This document shows, piece after piece, positions 1 to 12,700 of a stretch of 64,000 nt of DNA. Location: NCBI RefSeq assembly GCF_914767665.1, contig NC_059508.1, positions 4,030,001-4,094,000 on the forward strand, written 5' to 3'. The notes beneath the pieces were generated by a model. That model saw only the letters and a list, made by a program, of their open reading frames with translations, was not told the DNA's origin and made no database searches. The first letter of the stretch is position 1; each line of letters starts with the position of its first letter. Source of the stretch: Harmonia axyridis. Its lineage: Eukaryota; Arthropoda; Insecta; Coleoptera; Coccinellidae. The position numbers and the translations under genes are program-made.

Positions 1-706
1 ATACAAGAAACGTACTGGCAGTTTCTAATCTCTTTCAATGACAACTTATTTCTATCGTACCAATGGTGGTAATCCAAATGCTGACGAATTAAGGTATGAG
101 GTTGTACTGTACCATAAGTGTCTACTTCCGGCATATTGATATCATCGATGAAGTAAATTAGAGTTTTATTTCCTGGTGGACCGTAATTCCTTCCTGAAAC
201 AAAATTGTTTACTGAAGAACCAGGTGAAGTTTCTGAAAAAGATACCAGCTTTCTTCTCCAAAGGTTTTTCCAATATTTTTTGCAGCATCTCAGAGCTAGT
301 GTAGAAATTGAATGGCACATTAGTGATCATATAATTATCAGAAAGAGACGATAATTTTTCCGAGACCAATACAGTTTTTCCACAGCCTGCATTTCCAACC
401 AACATAACAGGATGTTTTTTATCCATCAAGAGGTTCAGGAAGTAACGAATTCTGATGGACTCGGCCGTATGCACCAAAACAGCCTGAAGAAAATCAAACA
501 CCATATAGAATCTAAGAGTGGTATCCACTTACCTGTAAGGGCATATCAGGGTCTAACTCAAACCTTCCCAAACTTTCAGACCATGGAACGAATTGTTTAG
601 TTTCCGAATCAATGAAGTAATCAAATACTGTGCCTCCAGCAGGAAATTTCACCGTCTTGAATTCGTTTACCCACCATTTTGTGAATTCTACACGATAATC
701 CGTGGC
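1..706 (-). other. Dynein AAA3, cut by the window edge (exons 22-24)
   Basis: Walker A GNAGCGKTVLVSEKL is in exon 23. Walker B LIYFIDDINMPEVDTYG is in exon 24. The exon 23/24 intron is only 52 bp (194-245). The exon 22 acceptor was chosen as TTTTTCAAG before GCCACGGAT, because this alone keeps frame and gives the family's Q-x-x-D-Y junction; an earlier TTTAG would break the frame. Coding continues past base 1. Confidence 0.9.
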
Positions 707-3700
707 CTTGAAAAATCTAAATCAATAATATCGTCAAAATAACATCTACAGAAATATAACCTGTTCCTGATACATAGCAGAACCAAATGCCCAAACGCAG
801 CAGAATACGAAATACAGCTCAAACCATTCTTTTGGGCAGTCAGCAGGTGTATGTTGAGGTACTAGCAAACATTCTAATAGGTGGCAGAGCATTTCAATAT
901 GAGCAGTTTCAACAATTGGTATTATTTTTTTGAAACGAGTACGTACGTTCTCTAGGCATATCGGGATGTATTTATCAAAAAGCATGATCAAGTTAGATTT
1001 TTCAGAAGGATTGGTTCGTGTTTCCATCCAACTGGTTACAAATCTGTGAAACCAATGTCAAAACTGGTACAAAATAGGTCGTTGATGTACTCACGGATTC
1101 CAGCCAAGATCTTGAGGATTTATGTATAGTATACCAGCCCTGGAAACAGTTGCTGGTGTGGCAGTCCTCAAATTCGATATTTCAAATAACAATCGCATAG
1201 CAGGTGTTAACGCTATGCGTTCATTGCTAGCTAATGTAAGTACTTTATTGTCATCCATAACAGTGTTCAAGGATTCTATCCACATTGGATCAATATCACC
1301 ATCAAGGACAATCCATTTTGGATTTTCTCCTGAAATAAAGTTACACATAAACATAGATTCAAGAGGAAACAATGCACCACAAATGTGTCACTGTTCGGTA
1401 GTCTTGCACGAGTTCTTTTCTGACAATATAATCTTACAATATCTCTAGAATACTATATTCCATATTTTAGGAAAAACACTCTAAGAGATTAGAAAGGTAG
1501 GTCAGAGTTTAAAAATTGACCAACCTGAAAGGTTAGCTTGATCTCTCATCAAAACAGATAATAGACCATCCTTCCATTCCCTAGTTGCAGGATTTATAAT
1601 ACCAAAGAGTTCGTCATTCGTCACTGCTTTTGGGTTCAAATCATTATACACAGGCTTCCTCTTAATGTTGAAATAGGTCTTGAATAAGGATTTCCACACT
1701 TGAGTCTTTCCTGTTCCTGCGTTTCCTACAATAAAAACGGAATGCCTCACTTCCAACAGCTCTTCGAGTTGAACAACCTAGAAATTTTCCCATTGATCAT
1801 TTATATAGAATAAATTGAAGATCATACTTTTAATATGAAATTATCTTCGGGTTGTAGTTGAAGATCAATTGCAGCTTGCTTTACTGTTCTTTCAAACTCT
1901 GCGTCTCTCTTTCTGGGTACTTCTAAGGCAGGAAAAAGATCACCAATGAGACCCATGAACACAGGAGTATCATCAGTTACGATCTTTGGGATATTGAAAT
2001 CACGTAAAGCTCTCATGAGGACCTCTTCTTCTGGCCTTCCTGGGTCTCCTCTCTAAAACGGGAAGTTTTAAGTTCTACATTCATTTCAGTTTTCATTTGA
2101 ACTTACTTTCAATGACCCTGCAACCACTAGGACCGACTTGATAGCTCTCAAACCCCAATCGTAATGATCTTGTTTTGAAAGAAGTTCTTTACATAATGTG
2201 TAGAGGGTTATAAATTTTCTTGCAAGAATTTTAGCTTCTTGGAAACCTTCAGCTACCAACATTATTTCGCAAATCAATTCGAAATCGGGTACAACCATCG
2301 CACATGGCCTTTATATTGAAAATAATAAAATATTGCATTACAAATGAGATATTACACAACCCAATTTACATTATGTTGCTTGGTGTTTTTAAAATTCCCT
2401 AATAAATTTTGGGGGTAAAATTAAAAGCAGCTATATAAGTTATTATTGGTTTTCTATAGAAGTCAAAGTACCAAGATTTGTACGTACCTGAATAAAGCCT
2501 TCAGATTTTCCGGCAATTCAGTCCTACCAGCGTAACCAGGATTCATTGTTATGAATATACCCACAGTTGGTACCAAAGATATTTGTTCTCCCATGAAATC
2601 GAAGTTGGATTTTTTGTTTTTGATCGCGTCTAGTACAGATTTCACTTGCACAGCAACTACTGACAATACCTCCACTGATATCCTGTTGAATTCGTCAAAA
2701 CAACCCCAAGCACCAGTTTGGGCAAGACCTTTGTAGATATTACCGCAGGACTGGAAAATTGAATTGTGTGAAAAAGGTGTGAGAATACTCAAATCAGTTC
2801 AAACCTTGTAGTCCATTTGTTCGGAACAGTTGAATACATATACCATAATTCCTAGAGCTCTTCCCAAATCTTTTGTTGTTTCGGTTTTACCAGTTCCTGC
2901 AGGTCCTGCTGGCCCACCTCCCATAACCAAATGGAGAGACTACAAACACCAAGGAATTTGAATTAATTTACTCTTTAGACAATAAATAAAGCAAAAAACA
3001 CTTATGAATTTATTATTTTATAAATTGGCTTGAGAAAAGACCTTGCTAATGGATGAAATATAGAAAAAAAATATTCTTTCTTAAATTTTGTATACCGAGT
3101 ATAATTTTCTGTATCTATCAAAAAAGACCTCAGAATCAATTCAAAGTGAATTCTAGCCAAAAGTTCTGAATATCAATGAAGGCTATTACCAAGCGTAATG
3201 AGGAATTTGGGAATGCAAATTAATCTAAAAAGACCAGATTTGTGGACTGAAAATCAATGTTTTTTGCAGAATAGAAAATTCTGATTAAAAAACTGAACAG
3301 TATTCTTATTTTTCTTGTTCTAGCTTTGGCTGATTTTTTCTCTTTTCAAAACTAAAAATACTACTTCGAATCATATAAAAATAAGGAGCCTTCAAGGCTA
3401 ATGATTTTGGATCCATGGCACATGTAATTAAACTATTTCCTGTACTTTTATGACAAAATTTGACATTTGCAGAAAGGGGAAAAAATTTTATGTCTTCAAA
3501 AATCTTATATGAATTTTCACCTGTGTGAGAGTTATGTAGCATCTATCTGTCAAAGGTGTTATAACAAGACGTGGAGTATTTCCAAGATATTCGTAGCTAT
3601 AAGTGAATTGTGCATCGCAAATATTGGCAAAACAATTAGCTTCCGCTTCTCCCCACCTGTGTCTTAATTGGGAAACCCATTGGAAAGCCGAAGAACTTTC

Positions 3701-6700
3701 CACTTTCATTTGAATGAGCTTACTGACTACATCTCTTGAGTGAACATCAATCGTACATATCGTCATGATTTTTTGTCGATTTTGTTTGGTCAAGTCTCCA
3801 AGTAAGTGCGAAATCAATATGCTGAGTTGGGAGACTTGTTTTTTGTAATAGTCCCTCAAAGCATTGTCGTATCCTTCTTCAAGACGAGAAAACGCGATGT
3901 TGACCTCGGTTGTCCACCAAATTTGGGTACCACATAAAGAAACCTGAGCAGGAAAATCGAATATCCAAAGATCTCTTGCTTTCTCTTCATAAGTTGTCAC
4001 ACCTTCACCTATGGAGATACGAATCGTAGATCTCATAGAGTCTTGAATTTTATTCAACCAAACCTCGACCTGAAATAAATAAACATATAATAAGGCCTAA
4101 CAGCTTCACTAAAAATTCTTTTATTGTAAGCAACGTCCACTACCATTCTATAAAGACTAAATTCTTCATTAAATCCCACAACTAGAATCAAAACTAAAAC
4201 GTTAGTTTTTATGATACAGTTTCAAACAACTTCTTGTGATGGGTGATGGTTTTTAGTAATTTGTGAGAACAGATAGAGAAAAGATAGGATGTACTCATAA
4301 TTATCATTAGCTTTAATCATACTAATGTTCTTACCGGTCCATTACAGTCTGTATCCTTATCAAATTTCACATACTCCCCATCTTTAGCATGCATGCCAAA
4401 AATAACTTTGGTTAAGGATTCATCTTCATTCCTCTCAAAGTTAAGTCTGGCTATAGAGTCGAAAAGTTTCGTCAGATGTTTTGCAACTAATTCAGGTTGA
4501 TTCCCATTGGATAAAATATCTAAAAGATCTGCTGAAGAAACAAAATAAAATCTAGGGAATGCCAGACGTTTAGTCTCAAGGTACACAGCTAAAGCCTTCT
4601 CACAAAGAATCAATTTCTGTTGTATTTTCTCTAAACTATCGAATAATCCAGGTGTATTCGTAGCTTCAATAACGTTCAGCGTTTTCTCCATCTCCAACAT
4701 CAGTTCTTTGAAATCCTTATCAATTTCGTCGAATCTAGCTGAATCTTCTGGGAGTTGCTTTCTTATATCTTCAGAACTCATGAAAATTGACTCTAGGTGA
4801 ATCCAAGTTCTCTGCACCTCAAACCATATCGTGATCACTTGATCAGCTAAGCTCAATTTGTTCTGCCATGTCGACACTTCTTCTAGGAAATATGCAATGA
4901 ATTTGGACGTTATAAGGTTCTGAAGTTGTACTTGGTTGTCCTCAAGTGTTTCTATCAGTTCTTCGCTAGCCTTCAATAATTTACATCCAGTTCTTGCGTG
5001 AGTTTCATTTTCGAATTTCATAGATGACCAAGTCGAATCTAGCTCTCTCAACGTTTTCTCCATAGACATTTCCTTAACAGCTTTATCTACTATGTTTTTG
5101 ACTTCTTCTTCACATTCATGTAGATTCAACTCGAGCAAATCTGCCAGAGTTGTGTTGTGATCCATAACAATCTTCGTCTAAAATTTGGAATGTTGTCATT
5201 AGATTTTAGTAATTGATATATTGAATATTGGGCCTACAGATTCAAGTGACCTAATGTGCATATACATTCAAAAAAAATACCGAGAATTCATCATTCAGAA
5301 TCTTATCGAACAACCACCGTGATATGGGAATTTAGATGAATTATAAATGAATTGCTTGACCAATTTTCGGTACTCGTTAATAGTAAAGTGGTTACTAAAG
5401 TGAAATTTGTATTTACAATTTTTGAAAATCTAAACAAATCTTCAAAGTCTTACATAATATAAAGAAACGAAAGACAATTGTTAATACTTTCAACAGACTT
5501 ATATTTTTCATTTACTTTTTTTATGATTTTATACTTACTGTAAATTCTGGCGGAAGAGCTGCTAAAGTCTGTAACAGATTTAGTGAAATAAAGTGTTTTG
5601 AATTAAAGTGTTCATATTTACATGTGTTCCTCCATAATAATAATTATTTATGCCTTGTGTATTTACAAACATCAAAATGCTATATACAATGACATGAATA
5701 GTTTGATGATTTATACAAGTTTTTATAGTTCTATATACAAACTTTAAGATATTCAGAAAAATATACCTTCGTGGACTTCATCAATTGATTCCAGTGCCTT
5801 TGTCTTATGGCTGGATTTTGTAATTCTCCGACTGCTTTCAAAGATGTTAGTGTATTTTTAACTGTCCCTTCCAAACCTGTATATGTATTCCAACCCCTCA
5901 TCTCTTTGTCTAACATTCTTATTTCTTTGGCAAACTTTTTACATTCAATATCCATATTTTCTACATCTATTTTCCGCCAAGGAGTAGTTTTCCAATCATC
6001 AACGCATGTTTGTACTATGTAGATAAAGTCCCATAGGTGCTAAAAAATCATTTATTGGGATTTTCAAGTTTTTGAGGAGCAAAAATTTACCTTCAACATT
6101 TTCATATCTTTTCGACACTGTTTGAGTATTTTAAAATCTGGAACAGACACTTCGAAAAGGGAACCAGACTCGTGTATTTTCCTCATTTGGTGTTCAAATT
6201 TCTCTAGATCCTGGTTGATTCTATCTATTAATTTATAAGGTTCCTTACAAGAAAAATAGAAGAATCGGTATTTTTTGAACACTTCCCTGTAATGAAGTAT
6301 TTTCGTATCGAAATCCAAAATTCTTCTTCTGATGAAAGTAACCTCAGCAGCTTGCAGAGGAGCTACTTGTTGCTTGACTGTTACTGCAATTTTCTTGGTA
6401 TTGGCCCATTGCTCTGGAAGTTCTTGAAGATACACATGAACTTCCTCTGGAATGTCTTGATCGTAAAATTGCAGTAATTCTATGGTCTCTCTTAGAGGAC
6501 CAAACATATCATCTGTGGTGACTTGACGCTCTTTCACATTCAGGAGGAAACCCATAACATTAACCAGAGCTTGATAATCACCTTCTTGAACTGTTTGTTG
6601 AAGACCTTCATCTGCTGATCTTATAAACTTCCCCAAATCAGTTAAACTATTGGTTACGTTATCTACCAAGTGTTCTTTGAACATGTTACCCCATTTTCTT

Positions 6701-9700
6701 ATAATGTTCAAAAGTGCTTGCTTGAAAGGTTTTATATCAACTTTGAACCACGCATTGAATATTTCTTCAGTTTTCATCCTTTCAACTTCGTTGAAGAGAT
6801 TTTCGAAATTATCGATCTGTTCTCTGAACTGCTCCATTTTAGGAGGCTTAGGTTTGGGTGCCATAGAATCTTTCAGTATAACCAACTCGTTTTCCTCGTT
6901 ATTCAACTGTCTGCTGTACGTAAGGAACTGTTTCAAATAATGATCCCTATTGTCTAGCCACAGGTACGCATAGTTCTCAAAATTGTCACAAAACTCGTAG
7001 GCATTTTCTATAACATGATCAACGTTGATCAAAATATCCATTTTCATGTCAAGTATATCTGCGTTTGCACTTATTTCTTCCAAGTAACTGAGGGTTTTTG
7101 TTTTTGAGAATCTTTCAACTACTGAGGCGATATTCAGAATATCCACTAACAATCCGTCGATTAATTTCTTCAAGCCGTTGTGACCTTGTGGATCCAATGA
7201 TGGCACGAAAACAATAGCTGGTTCTCTGAGAACTAACTGAGCTTCGAACAAGGCTGGAAGTTCATTTGTAGGGTCCATATGTTCGTTTATGTATCCCAAA
7301 CTGCAAAGAAATAGCAACTATAAATTATATACTTTATCTTCTCTTCATTTCTCAATATACCTATTATTAGGTGTACAACTTTGCTTCCGCCGTTTTGTAA
7401 TAGATGGCTGTAGCGGTAAGTGGTAGTCGAAATGAATAGATCGTAGATGTCATACAATAAGCTTAGATATTTGTAAACATAACGCCATCGAAATATTAGT
7501 CGATTCGTGTCTGCATCATAAAGTTATTCTCGATTAAACATGTCACCTTACGAGCCAAATTCTCTTCATTTGCGTGAGGTTAAAATTTTCTGCTTGAATA
7601 TGAAGAAATCTGCAGCTTAGGCTCATCGAATGCTCTCAAATACCTATGGTGAAGCAGCTATTAGTGAAAGAACGTGCCGAGAATAGTTTCAAGAACGGTG
7701 ATTTTGACGTCGAAGACCAGTATGGCGGCGGAAGAGAGAAGGTATTCGAAGATGCAGAATTGGAGGCATTGCTTAATCAAGACACGCGTCAAACGCAACA
7801 ATAATTGGCAGGATCATTGGGAGTGACACAACAAGCCATCTCAAAATGTCTTAAAGTCACGGGACGGGAATGATTCAGAAACAAGGAAATTGGGTGCCGT
7901 ACAAGTTGAAGCCGAGAGATGTTGAACAGCTTCTGTTTGCTTGTGAACAATTGTTTGCAAGGCAAATACGAAACCGATTTCTACATCGTATTGTGACTAT
8001 CTTTCGGACTATCACTTATTTCGATCAACGGCACACGGCCTAACTGACCAGCACTTCCGGTCTTATGAAGAAGTAAAAAATTGGATCGATTCGTGGAAAG
8101 CTTCAAAAGATGACCAGTTTTTTAAATCGGGATTCGTACGCTGCCCGAAAGATGGGGGAAAATAATGGACAGCGTTGCCTCAAATTTCGGAAAAAGACGG
8201 TGGAAGCAAAGTTGTAGGCCTATGTAAAAAAAATATGTTCTTTATTATGAACCCGCAATATGGGCGTTGAAAAATGCAGATAAGAATCTAAATTTGCATT
8301 TAGATGTAAAATGGAAGTTTTGTACAACTTTTCATATTGATAGCCTTACTAGATTTCAAGCTTTGTGCAAAAATGTCAAGCTGAACACATCATCAGATCC
8401 ATAAAAAATCAAAAGAAATAGCTACTCAATATTTCCGTCATTACAGATCATTTCAAGCTTCGTTGTATAGATTTATGAGAACCATAATTCTAGCAAAATA
8501 TCGCTGATATGTTCGGTATTTTGTAGATATCTCTTAAAAATCCTATTCTTTTCTAACTCACCTACAGCCAACGCTTTGATACAGATAACTGAATACAATA
8601 CTGTCGACATGGTCTATGTAATTTTTCCATGTTGCGCTCTCACAATCGCCTTCCATTTTGAAGATATGCATATTTTCGTCGAGTAATTCTTTGATTTTCT
8701 GCGCTTCTCTTTCTATTTCACAATATTTCTTAGCAATTCTTTCTTCTCTGCCTTCAATATTGAGGCAAGTGTCCTTTCTTCCATCCTTCCTTTCAAAAAG
8801 AGGTTGTCTTGCGAATGGTATCAAAGCATTTTTTATGGCTAGTAAATTATTTTTGCTTTTTTGAAGATGATCTTGTAGATTCTCCACTAATCCATGAAGG
8901 GTGGTCATGTAATCTGTTATGCCTGTAAATGTTAGTTGATAATAATATACTTAGATGAATTATAATAGATGTAATTGAAGATAAACGAATATTTTCCAAA
9001 TACAATACAACCTTCAGATGTCCATATGAGTTCCTTTTGGCCTTTGTCGATAAGCGTGTCGATTTTTAAAATTTCATTTGCTATCAGTTCAAATTCAACA
9101 TCTTGGGTCGTTTTTCTTATTTGGTTGTACCATCTCAAAGTCAAACCAAGTTTTTCTGTAAATTTCCTCATCACTTCACTTCCTTTTTCGAAATCTAAAG
9201 CTGTTTCTGGTATTCCTTCTGTTTCCATCAGTTTTAAATAATGGACTTCTCGCAGAATTGCTGATAACTAAATCCGACAAAAATGAAATGTTATAAGAGT
9301 AATATTGAGTAATATTTAAATTATGAATATTAATAACTCGCTCACTTCTGGACTGAAATTCAATCGGATTTCTTTAGTTTTTGGGTCCTTGATAAACAAA
9401 TTTTTCTTCATATTATTCTCAATTTGTTCCGGTATAGCTAAAGCCCACTCATCGAATAGTTTCACTTTATATGCAAAAATTTTATCTTGAAACATCTGGT
9501 TCTTTTTATGAATATCTTCGGCTTCTTCAGATTTTGTTATGCTGAAAGCATAGTATTGAAGATAACATCATTAATAATCAATTCAGCTATACTACGCAAA
9601 CATGTGTTCATTATTTTCTACAGGGAGGTAAGAGGAAAAACTAAGATGCGATAAGATACAACCTACGAATTTTCAAGAGGTTGAACACACAAAAAATTAC

Positions 9701-12700
9701 ATAAAAAAGAATTTCAACAAGCTCGCAAAACCTAGGTATACCTAGTTTTCTCAATTATTAAATTGAAAAATCTCTTCTCACGTCATCATAAAAATTAAGA
9801 AAAAAAATTTTTTTCTGTATGTGTTATTCAAAAATCTTATCACTAAACGTTCAGAATTGCATCAGTATCTTGGAAATGGGACAATAATATTCCGTTAACA
9901 AATTTTCAATTAGAATTTATGTTTATGTGGGCATCTTAACTGAAATTAATTTATTGTTTATGAAACGTACGGATGCTGTAGAGCCTGGAAAGTTTCAATT
10001 TGTCCATTTAATCTCGTACACAGGCTTTGCATCCATCTCAATGTTCCAGCAACAGGTGGCATATATCGATCAAGGGTAAATTGTCCAAATTTCTCTTTAA
10101 AGGCCTGTTGTTCTTGGAAAAAATGCTTCAAAAATGTCGATATCAGAAGTAAAAATCAATTGGAAATCTTTCCTTACCTCTGTTGCCTCCAGTTCATCAT
10201 ACAACATCTCTATAATTTTTTTGTACCTCAACGTAAACTCAGTCTTTATCATTGGTCTCTCCAAAATCGAACCACAAATACTAATCAACTGTAAAACTAT
10301 AATAAATCACTTGAATTTGGTTTTCAAAAACTAATTGAACCTTAAACACAGCGTCTAAGTTGTTGCAGTCTTCTAAAGCTTGGCATAAAATGGCAGATAA
10401 TTTCATATCCATCTCGAAAATGTTCTGCTTGAAACTTCGGAAATCATCAAGGAAAGCTAGATCGTCGGGATCCAGTACATCGTACGATTTACCAGAAAAA
10501 ATAGAAAAACTTTGCTGGAACTCGGCATATACTTCAGTCAATCTGCTACTCAAACCTCTACCTTTCACTCCACCTATTTCGATTTTTTCAAGCTTATTGA
10601 ATTCGAGGACGGTGTTGAAGAACCACTGTATCGTATTCAATCTTTCCAAAAAAGCATTAAAACGCCCAAAGACCATGTCTGGGTGAAAACTCCAGGGTTG
10701 AGGTTCTCTTTCTTTAAAGAACTGGGATAAGTTTCTCTTGCACCTTTGGAAGGACTTTATGAAATGCTTTAATGTCTGTATACAAAGACCAACACGTTGC
10801 ATCGCTTCATCTATATCGCTGTGGAAAAGTGTTGTTGGATCCAGGAATTTTTTACCCTGCAAACTCATTCGACATAAAAAAATAAGAATTAAATCTCGGA
10901 AAAATTCTTCTATATCTCTTAAGATTTTTATTTTATTCATTTTGATTTGATATCTGAAATATTTGTCCTTTATTCAATACTAAATCATTTTTCCGATTGT
11001 TATTCACTTAAATTCTTGAGTACCCTCCCGTACTACGCCAGAATAAAAACTTTTGGAAGATTTTTGAAAAATCGGCGCATTCGCCATTTTGTCAAAAATA
11101 AAGTATTTACATGTGAAATTTTTCCATATAACAGCAACGAATGACGGGTTATCTAACTCTTATGAGATATCCTGTAAGATCGGAAAGAAAAAAGTCATCA
11201 ATATTCAATTTTTTTAAATACTGTCAAGAATATTTAATTATAAAATTTCATGGGTAGTTTTTCCGAAAGTTTATTGTTGAGAATAATATGTCTAATCTAT
11301 TAAAATTTCATTAATTTTTCATTATTAAAATTTTTTAAATCTACAGTATTTTCTTCTCACCTCTAAAATCAGGAGATTGCATATCTGCTTGAGTAAAATT
11401 ATTATCCGAACTTGATCGCAGTATTTGCAGTTAGCCCAAATCAAACACAAAACTACCATAATGGGTTCCAACAGTGGTATACACTCACTGAAATCAGTTT
11501 CTTCAAATGTGGCTAGGTGTTTCTTCAAAGGTTGATAATACAAATGGATTTCTCTAGCTTCAGCCAAAGCCATAACGACGTTTTTGAAAACAGCTTTGAA
11601 ACAACTGAAATAAGCGCTGTTTGTTATCTCTAAAATAGAGGCCATGCTCCTCACTTTGGCTTCCTTAAGCTGTTCATAAATATACCAGAGATTTTTGAGT
11701 CTTGAATCCCAAAAATCTAACTCTGTAATAATTCAGGTTAGTACTCAGTTTGAAATGGGAAGAATACTTACCATATGAAGGTGTTGGATTTGCAATATTG
11801 CCAACTTTCTCAGCACAGTCATTAACCAAAACATCATTAACTAAAGATGCCCACTTTATAACAACACCTTCAATCGCGCTTTTCAAGTAGAGGTCGCATT
11901 CTTCACCACAGCTTTCCTTCAAAATTCGTTCAGCTTCATGGACTTTCTCAACCCCAACAGGCATTGGCAAAACAGTTTGTCCATTAACCTGTCCTTTGAC
12001 TTGATAAACGGTACTCTTAAGGCTATGAACATGCTTTTGTATATCTTTGGCAATAACAGTTGGCCATATATCGTGATTGGAGGTGTTTGAAAGAACTGGT
12101 ACTAAAATCTAGGAATATTTCGATGATTTCTATTAAATGAATAGGAATGGTAATTATCGTTACCTCATCAACTAAGGATGCTAACTGGTCAATAACTTTA
12201 CAAGAAAGATCACCAGCAACAATTGTTTCACCTGGTGCTGCTTTCGAAACTGCAACTACAGCCTTTTTGACAAAGTAAACTCCTAAAAGGGGCAGAATAA
12301 TTTTAATAATACTAGGTAAAAAATAAGACACAAAATAGATAATAATACATCGAAAAAAAGGTATTTATCATTAAAAAAATTACAACCGCAAGACTACGGA
12401 AGACTAGAGAAAAATAATTATAGTTTCCTTTTAGATGCAAGTACAATTAAGTTTTCGTACAGGGCACCCACTATATTTCTTTATTTTCAAAACATTAGGT
12501 GGGTACCTACAAGGAAGGTATCGAGCAATCACGATAAACTGAACTACGTTTCATAACATAATTATAAACGATTTTATCTACATCAAGACTGATGTCATGT
12601 AATCACGCCATGTTTTGAAAATTGCATTGCAGGATTGGCTTCTGCCTATTCATAAGGGTTGGGCTTCCATATAAAATAAAACACCTTTTCAAAGCTTCAA

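Noticed and set aside
412..600. Plus-strand open frame over dynein exons 22-23
   Set aside because: It is the complement of well-supported minus-strand coding exons. The same applies to 1122-1448, 2551-2736, 6650-6957, 8658-8864 and 10360-10950.
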